Positions 12,346-23,951 of a DNA stretch of 64,000 nt are shown piece after piece. The DNA is from Siphonodentalium dalli (lineage: Eukaryota; Mollusca; Scaphopoda; Gadilida; Siphonodentaliidae): assembly GCA_032622095.1 (NCBI GenBank), contig CP136064.1, positions 178,966,011-179,030,010 of the forward strand. The letters run 5' to 3'. Within the stretch, counting starts at the first letter, position 1, and each line of letters begins with the position of its first letter. Below the pieces are notes generated by a model, which did no database searches, was not told where the DNA came from, and saw nothing but the letters and a program-made list of their open reading frames with translations. Both the position numbers and the translations under genes were made by a program.

Positions 12346-15300
12346 TAGCTCATGGTGGATTTGTATGCACTTGTATGCCCAGAGCTAAACTCTTCATGAA
12401 TCCACTAATTGAAGGTCCAGGAACAATATTTGGTTGGTAACACATTTCCCGCTGAGGGCGAAATGGGTGAAATGGCCACACCCTTTTTGCGCGAAGTACT
12501 ACCATCCGACGTGACTATATCTCCAGAACCATTAGACATAGGAGGTTGTCTGACCACTCAAAATGTGCGGAATGGCCACATTATGGGGGGTCAGTAATAC
12601 ATTTTCATATCCAAAAGTCAATGGTTTTTAAGATAATTGCCAAAAACCCAAAAAACATTTTTAAGGGCCTGAACCCAAATTTTGGGGTTCAGCACTTTTA
12701 TCTCAAAGCTGAGACCCCAATTAGAATTTTATTGATCTATATCCATCGGTGCCACATATAGGTATAATTTCTGTACCATTATCGGATGGGATTGACCTTC
12801 AAGGAGCTCTTGACCCTGAAAATCCACATTATGGGGGGTCAGTAATACATTTTCATATCCAAAAGTCAATGGTTTTTAAGGTAATTACCAAAAAACGATT
12901 TCAGCCTGTTACGCACCACAAGTATACAATACCACCAAGGCCACAGCATATGTATGACACTTTTTAAAGAACTATCCGCATGCTCTGACCGACTTAAGAG
13001 CACAATTGACCACACACAATGGGATTAGCCGGAAATTTCTGCTGAGAATGTGTTGATCCCGACACACAACATATGCTCTTCCCGACTTTGAACATGCCTT
13101 GGAAACTGGTGTGCTTTACCAAAAATCAGGTAACAATTGTGCTCTAATCAACAGAAATGTACAGATTGAACAAAACAGGTTTTCAAAATTTTTTATCAAC
13201 ATTTAACAGCTGATCTGATTTAAGTGACCAAGCTATGAAACATGCTAAACACTTTTACTAAATGGAATGACCAGCTGTTTGCTTCATGCAGCAGCCACAT
13301 GTTGCGATCTTAAAATGGGTATTGTATCTGGGCATAGTAAAACATGTTGTAATCAGATAAGAGATGACCATATATACCAGTATATATTTCAGAAGTAATC
13401 AATTCTTCCAAAAGGACACCTCATCTCACAAACAGTTTTAGGAAATGATGGAATCATCACTATTCAATCAATAGTCCCACTCTCCCACATTAGTTTTGAT
13501 TGGCCATGATAGTTGCAGTACTTGCAGGTTGGAGAAGATGAGGGTCTATAATTTCACTAACATAATTCTGCATAATAGCTAAGCCCTCATAACTTACCAT
13601 TTTAAAGATAATTTCATTTTCAATACCACCCCAGGTTAAGTGGTCCTGCTAATTTTATATCATGCTGATGGGAACTGCTGGATTGCTATGATGTTTGCAG
13701 GTCAAAGCGATTCTGTTAAGAAAGAGTACCATCATTTTACCTAAAGTTGGTTATTTTTGCATTGTTTGGCTAATCCGAGCAATTTGTGCAAAAGTCAGTG
13801 TCTGTATGAAACATTCAAGAACATATATATTTCAAAATACTTAATGTGTATGCTGATGTTTGGTAAACAACAGGAATAGTCATCTCAATTATGGCCAGTT
13901 TGTAAAAACCATGCAGCAGCCATTATTAAAATATTTCAGAATATACATGTTTTTTAATGTTTTCTACACATAGTGGCTTATCCTCGATTTGTTCAGATCG
14001 CTTTGCTCTACCTGAGTATCATACCAAATTTATTAGCATCACCACTAAACTTGGGATGAATACTGCCAAATTGTGATATATAGGGCAGTGGAAAATAATG
14101 GTTGAGTCTTTTCTAAATATAATTCTAGTAAAACCTACACAATACTGTCTTGGTCTGATAAGAGTCATGTTTATTTAGGAGTATGGACATGCAGTCCACC
14201 AGTCTCATGAAAATTAAATGGGCTCTGCACTAGTAATATCTGGGCTCCTGGGACCCATTATTATTGACAAATGCAACACAAATGAAAAATACATAGTAAC
14301 TTTCCTCAAACATAGATTATAACCTGACAATCATTGTGTTAGAATCAGTGTACATATGTATATGTAGGCATGGCCATAGAATGTTTTTTTGAAATACTGC
14401 AGAGTGCAGACCATAAATTTCACTAGAATATACATGTAGTTACTGCATGTACATCACACACCTAAAGCGACTGACACACATACACGTACCTGCAGGGTTC
14501 ACAATATTTGACATGTAAAGTACATATATATATCTCCTGTGCCTGTAACATCAAACCAAACGGTTTACAGTACTTTTACTGACATTTTTGGAGTGGCACA
14601 TATACATACATAAAAATAAAAGTCAAATTAAAGGGACGAAATGAAAAATAAAATTGTGCAACTATAATGGAGATCTATATTGCATTACAACATCCACAAA
14701 TCTACAAAATCTACAACATCCACAAATCAACAAAATCTACAAAAACATCTGACTATCATAGTCATTGGTAATGTGATCATTTTTCCTTGATAAGTTGAAA
14801 CATGAGGGAGGATTGCATAGCATGGCTACCTGCAGAATGTAGATTTGTATGGATTTATATCTGCATATCAACTGATGCTTGTATTTTTCTTCTAGCTCAA
14901 TCTGAGCTCACAACGCAACAGGATTGCATTCGGAATTTCAAGCCCATAAAGCTAGACACTTTAGAATCAAGCTTGCCAAATAAATTTCCATGAACCTCAC
15001 ATGAACTCACTCAGTTGAACTCAAGGAACGATTGTCAAGTTGGAAAATATTCTGTATGTATGGAAGCCCTATATTTTTAATGTGTGGATTTATTATAACT
15101 GGACTAAAGCCCTTATAAAATAATCTGAAGTATTATTTTAGTCTTTATTACTGGATATCACACCAATAATCAATAAACATGCATTTGTTAATTTTGAACA
15201 GGACAATATATTTTAATATTACTGCAACTGCATCTTTCTTACAAACTCCCAAATTTGAACCAGAAACAATTTAGGGCAAATATACATCTACGTGTACATA

Positions 15301-16301
15301 TACATATATCAGGATATAAATATAGGCAATCATGTCAGGCTAGCCATTATTTGTTCTAAAATAATATACGTGTTAGGGAAATTGTAGAACCTTTATACAA
15401 AATGGTGGTGCAGCCAATCAAAATTGCTGTGGGACTGATAAAGACACAACCTGCTCGACTACTGAATCATACTGATTGATCAAATTGTAGTAACTCAACA
15501 TTAGAATACCATAAAAACACCCTGTTCTCCCATAAGTTTAAAGAAAATAACACATTGAACTCATTTACTAGTATATTGATAATGTGATAAAATGTCATTC
15601 CATTTATAACCATTTTTCACCACATCAAAGGCCATTAAATCTGGATAACAAAAGATGAACTACATTCAAATTATATCATCAGGTAACCTTTTTGCAGGAG
15701 TTTTAGGTTACTGATCAAATACCCTATAATTGATGATTTCCTCAACATCTTTGTTATTGGGAAAATGCCTGTTTTTCATTCTACGACCAATATATTCCAT
15801 CCAAAAACCTTATTTTCAGGGTCAAGAGCTCCTTGAAGGTCAATCCCATCCGGTAATGGTACAGAAAATATCAGAAATGATACCTGTATGTGGCACCGAT
15901 GGATATAGGTCAATAAAATTCTAATTGGGGGCTCAACTTTGAGATAAAAGTGCTGAACCCCAAAATTAGGGTTCAGGCCCTTAAAATGGATTTTTTTTGG
16001 TTTTTGGAAATTAACTTAAAAACCATTGACTTTTGGATATGAAAATGTATTACTGACCCCCCATAATGTGGTCATTCCGCACATTTTGAGTGGCCAGACA
16101 ACCTCTTATGTCCAACGGTTCTGGAGATATAGTCACGTCGGATGGTAGTACTTCGCGCAAAACGGGCGTGGCCATTTCACCCATTTCGCCCTCAATGGGA
16201 AATTTGTTACCAACCAAATATTGTTCCTGGACCTTCAATTAGTGGATTCATGAAGAGTTTAGCTCTGGACATACAAGTGCATACAAAACCACCATGAGCT
16301 A
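12346..16301. mobile_element. 3,956-bp element with ~480-bp terminal inverted repeats
   Basis: The termini are TAGCTCATGGTGG at 12346 and its complement ending at 16301. CTCTAG flanks both sides (12340-12345 and 16302-16307), a 6-bp target duplication. The arms (about 12346-12822 and 15822-16301) match at roughly 90% by eye, including the segment with ACGTGACTATATCTCCAGAA. The left arm has a ~70-bp internal duplication (about 12571-12645 repeated at 12822-12893). The ~3 kb interior has no open frame above 70 codons with any signature. Long arms plus a 6-bp duplication are known for Polinton/Maverick elements, but the size and the first base do not fit a full one. Inferred: a non-autonomous derivative of unknown type. 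Confidence 0.7.
13630..14100 (+). repeat. Dispersed repeat shared with 18.4-19.0 kb and 25.9-26.1 kb
   Basis: AAGTGGTCCTGCTAATTT and the CCTCGATTTGTTCAGAT block recur in the same order near 18,400-18,890 and, for the first part, near 25,918-26,090. It lies inside the long terminal-repeat element, so it may be a piece of that element's interior or an older insertion. Confidence 0.45.
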
Positions 16302-16344
16302 CTCTAGTAATTACAGTCACATTTATAAAACCCATGGCCATATA

Positions 16345-16610
16345 GAAATAGTATCTTATTGCGTTTATTCGCAATAGTACTGCTTTTAATAAAAATCCTT
16401 TTGCGTTTAATCTCAACAATATTGCGTTTATTCGCAATAGTATTTTTTATTCACAATGGTATTGCATTTATTTGCAATAGTTTTTTTGTTAATAAATGCA
16501 AAACGATTGCGAATATATTCAAAACTATTGCAAATAAATTCAAAAGTATTGCGAATAAATATAATATACTATACTCACAAAACTATTGCGAAGAAACGCA
16601 CTAAACTATT
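16345..16610. repeat. Foldback minisatellite TATTGCGTTTATTCGCAATA
   Basis: The left half has repeated TTGCGTTTATTCGCAATAGT words. The right half has the complement (ACTATTGCGAATAAAT and variants), so the region can fold on itself. It ends about 90 bp before the splice acceptor of the peptide-precursor exon. Confidence 0.6.
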
Positions 16611-16696
16611 TTTTATCTTGACAATTGTGACCATAATGCAGAATGGGGGGGGGGGGGGCTTCAGAAATTCACAATTTGTTTTGTTTTCCTTTCAGG

Positions 16697-16769
16697 ATGA
16701 AGCGTCTGATATCTGCGTTTGCAGTGCTTGTTTGCGTACTGGCATCAGACCAAACAGAGAAAAACCAAG
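16697..16769 (+). CDS. Exon 1 (coding) of putative secreted peptide precursor: start codon and signal peptide
   Basis: ATG at 16697 opens 24 codons: MKRLISAFAVLVCVLAS followed by DQTEKNQ, then one G before a GT donor (GTGGGTATAG at 16770). Residues 1-17 form a clear signal peptide: basic start, hydrophobic core, small residues before the likely cut near residue 17. The ATG is one base after a good acceptor (pyrimidine run ending TTTCAG at 16695), implying an untranslated upstream exon I could not locate. The exon ends in phase 1, which matches exon 2 at 24,187; the joining codon is G|AG (Glu). No other frame across the junction gives a signal sequence plus dibasic sites, which is the main argument that the two exons belong together. 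Unseen internal exons of phase 1-1 are not excluded. Confidence 0.6.
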
Positions 16770-16896
16770 GTGGGTATAGCATATGATCGTTTTCAGACCG
16801 GCTCCACCTAATTTGCTACGGTGTTGGTGGGTGTGGCATACTGAATTGCTATGCTGTTGGTATATATATATATCGGGAAACCTCATGTTGTTAAGA

Positions 16897-18399
16897 ATGA
16901 AAGTGTTAATGACACTTTAGCTCAATGTGGAGGGGGTGTAATTTCATGTGTTACAGTCAATGGAGTGCTTAGGAATGCGGACAGTTGAAATGTCTAATTA
17001 CGACTATAGATGTCACCATGAAGAGATGTTTAATACTGATAACCAAGATGGCCGACGGCAACCATGTTTTTTGTTGTTGGCCGATTCACCCCAAAACATA
17101 TTATTCCCATCTTCATGACAATGTCAATGTACATGGCGAATTTCATGATGATCAGATGAAAGGCACGATACTTAGCCCGTGCTAATGGATTGAATTTTGA
17201 AATCCAAGATGGCCACCGGCGACTATGTTTTTGCCGAATGACCCAAAAATGACTCGTTTTCATCTTCACCAATGTCAATAGTCATGATAAATTTCACAAT
17301 TATATATGGAACGCCCTAGCTGCCTTATATGCGCATGCCATGGCATGATGAGACTTCATCATTACATGATGATACTTTATCATTACAAATGATACTTTAT
17401 CATTACGTGATGAGACTTTATCATTATGACGATGTGACTTTATAATTACGAGATGATACTTTATCATTATGACGATGATATTTTATCATTATGATGATGA
17501 GACTTCACCATTACGTGATGAGACTTTATTATTGTGACGATGAGACTTTATCATTACGTGTACTTTACTATTACATGTATGGTGATGAGAATTTATCATT
17601 ATGATGATGATGCTTTATCATCACACGATACTTTATCATTATGATAATGAGACTTTTATCATTATTATTAATACTTTATCATTATTATGATGATAATTTA
17701 TCATAATAATGATAAGTTATCATTATGGTGATGATACTTTATCATTTTGATGATGAGACTTCACCATTACGTGATGAGACTTTATCATTGTGACGATGAG
17801 ACTTTATCATTACGTGTACTTTACTATTACATGTATGGTGATGAGACTTTATCATTATGATGATGATGCTTTATCATCACACGATACTTTATCATTATGA
17901 TAATGAGACTTTTATCATTATTATTAATACTTTATCATTATTATGATGATAATTTATCATAATAATTTATCATTATGGTGATGATACTTTATCATTTTGA
18001 TGATGAGACTTCACCATTACGTGATGAGACTTTATCGTTATGATAATGATACTTTATCATTATAATGATGAGACTTCACCATTACGTGATTATACTTTAT
18101 CATTACATGATAATACTTTATAAATACGTGATGATACTTTATCATTATGGTGATGAGACTTCAACATTATATGATGATACTAGATGGAAGCTAACAAATG
18201 TTTTTGAATTTCATTGGAAAACATAGCCGTTATAATAATAGCAACCATCTTGGATTTTACTTTATATATATCTCGTCATGTTGATAATCTAGTATTACTT
18301 CGACATTTCAACTTTCCGCATTCCTAATCACTCCATTGACTGTATCACATGGAATTATTCCCTTTCCAAGTTGAGCTACAGTGTCATTGACACTTTCAT
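16897..18399. mobile_element. Helentron/HINE-like element with two inverted 5' ends
   Basis: The left end (ATGAAAGTGTTAATGACACT at 16897) and the right end (complement of ATGAAAGTGTCAATGACACT ending at 18399) are the same 5' terminus facing each other; the shared ~95 bp includes GTCAATGGAGTG. The left side keeps one or two satellite units (AAGATGGCC near 17,047 and 17,206) and the right side keeps a remnant near 18,246. The diagnostic 3' hairpin is absent, so this looks like a head-to-head fusion rather than a normal copy. Confidence 0.55.
17340..18190. repeat. Minisatellite of GATGATACTTTATCATTA units with ~253-bp higher-order repeat
   Basis: Degenerate units of about 17-18 bp (ATGATGAGACTTTATCATTA and variants) fill the interval. 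A longer block starting GACTTCACCATTACGTGATG occurs at 17501, 17757 and 18007, giving spacings of 256 and 250 bp. The units are near-palindromic (GATAAAG/CTTTATC). Confidence 0.75.
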
Positions 18400-19010
18400 T
18401 TATCTAAAGTTGTCATTTTTGCTGTGCTTGGTCATCTGGATGAATCATAGAAAAGCCAGTGGCTATTTGAAACATTCAACAACCGATATTATACTTCAAA
18501 ATATTTCAACAATTGCTGTGATGGACCTTGCAAAACTACAGAAATGGCCATCTTTATTATGTTCAATTTGCAACAATCTTCAAACACACCCATTATTAAA
18601 ATATTTTACAACGTACAGTAATGCCCAATGTATATGATCCTTTAACCACAGCAGAATTATGGGAAATTCTCAAGATTTAGTCGGAACTATGTCTTGTTGT
18701 CATTCATTGGAAAGCTCTCAACGAGAACTTTCCAATGAATGGCAGCAAGCCATATTTCCGACTAAATCCTGAAAAATTTCCCATAATTCTACTGTGGTTA
18801 AGGAGTCGATTATTTAGGGCATTACCGTGTATGTTGTTGAATGTTTCATACACATAATGACTTTTCCTCGATTTGTTCAGATTAGCAAAATATCCTCACA
18901 GCAAATTAGCAAGACCACTTACTCGGGGATGTGGGACATAGTCAGAAACAAAGTGTGGAATTATTTTGAATTGTCCCACATCATGATGCATAACAAGACT
19001 TATGTAGTGG
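18400..19010 (+). repeat. Copy of the 13.6-14.1 kb dispersed repeat, split by a mariner-type MITE
   Basis: Blocks CCCATTATTAAAATATTTTA and TTTTCCTCGATTTGTTCAGAT occur in the same order as near 13,920-14,000, interrupted by the 212-bp MITE. The 117-codon frame at 18827-19180 starts in the MITE end and continues in this repeat. I see no domain in it and do not call it a gene. Confidence 0.5.
18616..18827. mobile_element. 212-bp foldback MITE (mariner/Tc1 type), copy 1
   Basis: Inverted ends CAGTAATGCCC ... GGGCATTACCG span a nearly complete palindrome; the arms share ATTTAGTCGGAA and TTAACCACAG/CTGTGGTTAA. It has the same length as the copy at 34,436. The left flank is TA; the right flank has lost it (TG). 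Confidence 0.7.
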
Positions 19011-19483
19011 CGACAACTAGAACGCTTAATGACAGTTTGGTGGAAGGAGGTGACAAATTTGGTTGGGGTGGGCATTATATATATCCGCTCAGTAATAAAT
19101 ACAGCAATGCTGATATACTGGACGATCCAGTATACTTCCAAACCATGCAAACAGAATGTACGAAAACCATCACATTATAATAAATCGGGTGTTGGTTTCT
19201 ATCTTACCTCAAGGGTGTGCTAACAAATCTGTAATAAGAAATGCAACATATTTTTGTAGGAAATTATTAGGGGGTAAGACACAACAATGAATGCCCATGG
19301 AGGCAATGATTGATAGAATACCAGTAGGCCAATAGCCTACTTGTGTCAACATCTGTACAATATCGATATCAATTTTAAATGTATTCCCAATGTTTGGTTA
19401 TTCGAGGTATTCACATCACATGCCAATATTTTCTAAACTTTCATAGTGCTAGCATGTTCACACATATTTGCAGTCAAGCTTAA

Positions 19484-19864
19484 CCCTTTACCCAACAAAC
19501 CGGCCAAAAAAAGCTGCAACAGCCTAAATTATCTTGGGTATGTCTCAATAAAACCATACAAATATGGATATCATTGGAACCGGCTCATTGACCACATTGT
19601 GATGGTTACAGTTATGCCCTGTGCCAATGCATTTTCTTATATATGCGAGTCGACCATAGGTCGCCTCGCATATATAAGAGAATGCATTGGCCTAAAAAAA
19701 ATCTTTTTTAACACTTTTTACCATTTTTTCTTACATTCTTTAACAATTTTATAATTTTTAATGTGTTAAGCCAATGCATTCTCTTATATATGCGAGGCGA
19801 CCTATGGTCGACTCGCATATATAAGAGAATGCATTGGCACAGGGCCGTTCTGTTGGGTAAAGGG
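19484..19864. mobile_element. piggyBac-like MITE made of nested palindromes, largest copy
   Basis: TTAA at 19480-19483 and 19865-19868 flanks CCCTTTACCCAACA ... TGTTGGGTAAAGGG. Inside are two ~66-bp near-perfect palindromes (CCAATGCATTCTCTTATATA ... centre GACCATAGGTCG), at about 19,624-19,690 and 19,771-19,838, arranged as mirror images. The TTAA duplication and CCC start are hallmarks of piggyBac-type elements. There is no coding capacity. Confidence 0.7.
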
Positions 19865-19868
19865 TTAA

Positions 19869-20336
19869 AGACCACTTAATTTTTGAGTCACCGATTATTA
19901 TTTGTTATAGTGCCTTGATATACGGTTTTAATAACAATCTGTGCCATAAAATATCGTTAAAATAATATAATTCATCACTATTTGGAACGTCTGTGTCTCA
20001 GAAGATGCCCATAGAGTAATAGAATATAGCTGAAATCATAAAATCATTTCCCTGTTTTGGCTCCCAGAATGCAAACTCTAGTTTATTTTCAAAGGAAGGG
20101 GAATAACTCTATATCTAAATATATAGAGTTATTCCCCTTCCATTGAAAATAATAGACTTTGTGCAGAAACATTAGCATAGAACAGACCTCGATATCTCAA
20201 TAAAAAACATGTTCACAGATTATTACATTGAATAAGTTGAAAATACAATGTTTTGAAGTTTCCTCTTTGAAATGGTAAATAATATGGCATATAATTTATA
20301 TAATGTGATCTGGGGGTTCAAAAATTAAGTGGGCCT
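19869..20336 (+). mobile_element. TTAA MITE family B, copy 1
   Basis: The ends are AGACCACTTAATTTTTGAG and AAAAATTAAGTGGGCCT, with TTAA at 19865-19868 and 20337-20340. The left TTAA is shared with the right end of the neighbouring piggyBac-like MITE, so one inserted exactly at the other's target site. Confidence 0.65.
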
Positions 20337-20710
20337 TTAAGTTTAGATTATCGACTGTTCTGGACTGAGTGATAAGTTATAACACCAATATTTTCCTAAG
20401 GGTACAAGATATATATGAAGTGATAACTGTGGCAAAGTTTTCGGCCGTGACAAATCAACATGGGGCAGCTCTCTAGGGTGGGTAGTGTTCATAGACATAT
20501 CACCATACTACACATTTCAATTAAAGTAATGAACGAATCGCGTCTCTCTTCGCTTTGGACCATTTATTAGTTGTGACTTCCATCTATCAACAAACCAATG
20601 TAATCGAGAATACAGTTTCGAAGATACAAAATAACTAAAAGCTGCCCTCACTGATTGATGAAAGCTATAGGGACATGGTATAGTGTGATGGTCTATCATT
20701 TCGATTTTAA

Positions 20711-21125
20711 AGGTACTCTATCCGATCATCAAATTACAACAACAACATTTCTTCTAAATACGCTTTTGTTATCAGAATTGATTAATTACAACAAAATAAT
20801 GCTAACTGCTGTAAATTTATGGTGTAAAATTTCCCAAAAAGTTTTATTTATCAATATGTTGTTCAACGAAATATGGCCGTATTATCATTTGAGTATCACA
20901 AAATTTTACCATTTGATTTTAGAGTTATCCATCTTCATCCGCAATATTGTCCAATACCGTGGATTTGACGGCTCTTTTCTGGGCCACAAATAATTCCACA
21001 TTTCGAGAAATAATTTTTTTTAAGAATCGATATCTGATTGATCACTCTGAGCTTTGATGGGTGGGTTCCTCGACTCGAAGCAAAAGAAATAATAATTTTG
21101 GAGCGTTATTTTGGATTATGTATCT
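20711..21125 (+). mobile_element. TTAA MITE family C, copy 2
   Basis: TTAA at 20707-20710 and 21126-21129 flanks AGGTACTCTATCCGATCATC ... GGATTATGTATCT. The body aligns to 36,042-36,532 along its length, with small gaps. Confidence 0.65.
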
Positions 21126-21565
21126 TTAAAGGGACGGCATTCAAAGTGGGTTTGTGCCAAATAACATAACAGTCTGTAAAACAACTATCATCAAGAATAC
21201 ATCAGTAATATATTGCTTTTTTTATTCTCATATTAATAATTCTCCAATAGTAAGATTATAACAACTGTTATGTAAACAATATAATGTTACATTGGAATTA
21301 CCGATAAAAGTCCAATTTAGTCCAATAAGATACAAAAGTTTAATCAAAATTTGATGGTAAAGCATTGGAAAATGTTCTGAAAATCATATTCAGACTAAAA
21401 TATTTGAACTTACTACACGAATAGAGATGTTTGTTGACAAATCACTAACATTTTTGTTTACATAACAATGGTTTCAATGTGTGAAATTTCGTTATGGAGA
21501 ACTATCAATAACGAATATAAGAACCAAGTTGTTATCTATTTCTCCATGTTCTTCTTATATATTAA

Positions 21566-22036
21566 AGGCCCACTTAATTTTCGAACCCCCAGATTACGTT
21601 ATATAAAATATGTGCCATATTATATACCATTTGAAAGAGGAAGCTCCAAAACATTGTATTATCAACTTATCCAGTGTAATAAACTGTGGACATGTTGTTT
21701 TTGTTTAGTTGCCAAAGCGTTTTGTCATCTAGATTGCAGTAAAAAGCAGTATTTTTTTCAATGCAGGAAAATAACACTATATATTAAAGATAGAGTTCTT
21801 CCCCTTCCATTGAAAAAGTTTGAATTCTGTTGCATTCTGGGAACCAAGGGGGGGGGGGGTCATTCTATGATTTTAGCAGTTTTCTATTTCTCTGTGGGCA
21901 TCTTCTGAGACACAGATGTTTCAAATAGTGATGAATTATAGTATTTTAATAATATTTTATGGCATAGATTGTTATTAAAACCGTATATCAAGTCACTATA
22001 AAAAAAAATCGGGGACTCGAAAATTAAGTGGGCCTT
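21566..22036 (-). mobile_element. TTAA MITE family B, copy 2 (inverted)
   Basis: It starts AGGCCCACTTAATTTTCGAA after TTAA (21562-21565) and ends CGAAAATTAAGTGGGCCT; the right-hand TTAA has mutated to TTGA. It is inverted relative to copies 1 and 3. The 146-codon frame at 21468-21908 overlaps the MITE and is not conserved. Confidence 0.65.
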
Positions 22037-22584
22037 TGATGGTGATGTTTTCAGACTTTTATATTTTGTGCACATCCACCCACTGCGAGTGCCTTAGGTG
22101 CCTTTGAGAAATGTACGGCCGTTTCAACGTGTAACATTTGGGAATTTTACCTCAAAATTAGTTCTGGAATCTACCCATTTTGAATCGGTGTTTATCAAAT
22201 GTTTTAAAATGTCGCACGCCATTATTTAAATGTATATAATGACAGATTATACTGGCACTGTATCAGGTGTGATAATAATTAGTATATATAAGTTGTCTAT
22301 TGTATTTGAGGATATCCATGACCTCTGTGAATAATACAGTAGTGTGGCTATATATAGGTGTATATATGGCCGTTGTGTGGCTATAGATTCATCCACACAT
22401 CGACTCGATCAGTAGACATGATGGCTATCAACACCAATATTATTTATGTGAAATCTATGGAATGAATCACCGCTCAACTTAGGGGGTTTCCACGCCTGAG
22501 CTATGTCAGGAAGTGGTCTGTTTAGACAGACCTACACAGAAAACTACTTAATTGTTAATCTAAGAACACCACCTGAGTGAATCG

Positions 22585-22665
22585 GGGAGAGCTTTCCAAT
22601 GAATGCCAACAAGCCATATTTCTGACTAAATCCTGAAAAGTTACCTATGCTATCTAAAGACCACA
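22585..22665. repeat. Fragment of the mariner-type foldback MITE
   Basis: GAGCTTTCCAATGAATGCCA and CATATTTCTGACTAAATCCTG match one arm of the elements at 18,616 and 34,436. Both ends are missing. Confidence 0.5.
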
Positions 22666-22909
22666 TCAAGTATATATTCTATAACAATAAAAATGTTAAA
22701 AAGATGACTTTAATCATAGTTTTAGAATGGATATTTTGGAAAGAGCATTCTCAACAAATATAAAAATTATTGGAAATGAATAATTGCCATAAAAAGTACA
22801 CGATCTAGCTGAACTAGTGAAAGGTTCGAATGAGTATTTATTAGAGAGTAAAAGTGCTTCAAGACTGTTAAAAGAATGTTAGTTTGTGCTGGAAAATTGT
22901 AAGCATCCA

Positions 22910-23400
22910 TTTTTATATGCCCTTTTGAGAAAAAGGTTGTATTATGTAATCAGTCCATCCATCTGGCCATCTGTCGGTCAGTTAACATTTTTGGTTTCCG
23001 ATCGATAACTCCAGTTTGGATTATTTGATCTGAACCAATGTTGGTATGTGTATTTTCCAGCTAAAAATACAGACCATGTTCGAATATGGGTTCCATCCAA
23101 TTATTTTTACATGAGTTACGGCCCTTTTTCGACATACAATTTGACCGCGTCTGTTAAAATTTATGGATAACTCCAGTTTGATTGATTTTATCTGAACCAT
23201 AGCATATCTGGTATGTGTATTTCCCAGCTAAAGATACAGGCCAAGTTCCAATATGGGTTCCGTCCAATTATTTTTACATGAGTTAATTATGGCACTTTTT
23301 CGACTTAGAATTTGACCGATTACATAACATTTCGGTTTCTGACCGAGGATTATTTAGACTGATTAAAGAGTCATTGCAATGTACTTTGAAGGCTAAGGCA
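22910..23400 (-). mobile_element. Satellite element family 3, minus orientation
   Basis: Read on the minus strand, two or three ~180-bp units (with TTTTTACATGAGTTA and AATATGGGTTCC on the plus strand) run to a stretch complementary to GGACAGATGG and then to a terminal hairpin (CCTTTTTCTCAAAAGGGC). The same order of parts is seen on the plus strand at 52.8-53.1 kb. Confidence 0.55.
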
Positions 23401-23471
23401 TGAGAAAACCACTAAAACATTTGAATCGTTCCCGCTTCAGTCACCCATCCTTATTGAAGGAGAAGATTTAA

Positions 23472-23951
23472 AGGTCCACTTAATTTTCGAGTCACTGATT
23501 ATTTTTATAGTGCCTTGATATATGGTTTTAATATATAACAATCTAAGCCACAAAATATGATTAAAATACCATAATTCATCACAATTTGAAATGTCTGTGT
23601 CTCAGAAGATGCCCATAGAGAATTAGAAAACAGCTGAAATCATAGAATGATTACCCCCATTTTGGCTCCAAGAATGCAACACAATTAAAACTAAAAATGT
23701 ATTTTCAATGGAAGGGGAATAACACTATCTTTAAGATTTAGAGTTATTCCCCCTCCATTGAAAATAATACAATTTGAACTACAATCCAGATGAAAAAACA
23801 TGTCAGTAACTCAACAAAAACAACACGTTCACAGTTTATTACACCTGATAAGTTGATAATACAATGTTTTGGAGCTTCCTCTTTCAAATGGTATATAATA
23901 TGGCATATATTTTATATATGTGATCTGGGGGTTCGAAAATTAAGTGGGCCT
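23472..23951 (+). mobile_element. TTAA MITE family B, copy 3
   Basis: TTAA at 23468-23471 and 23952-23955 flanks AGGTCCACTTAATTTTCGAG ... CGAAAATTAAGTGGGCCT. This is the best-preserved copy of the family. It sits about 235 bp upstream of the peptide-precursor exon 2. Confidence 0.7.

Noticed and set aside
12409-16238. A 62-codon frame (MKVQEQYLVGN...) present in both arms of the long-arm element
   Set aside because: Identity between the two is explained by the inverted repeat arms themselves; no other support for a protein.
18827-19180. 117-codon plus-strand frame with a partly protein-like composition
   Set aside because: It starts in a MITE end and continues through a dispersed repeat; an overlapping minus-strand frame is equally open and no domain is visible.
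21468-21908. 146-codon plus-strand frame
   Set aside because: It overlaps a TTAA MITE whose other copies do not keep the frame.
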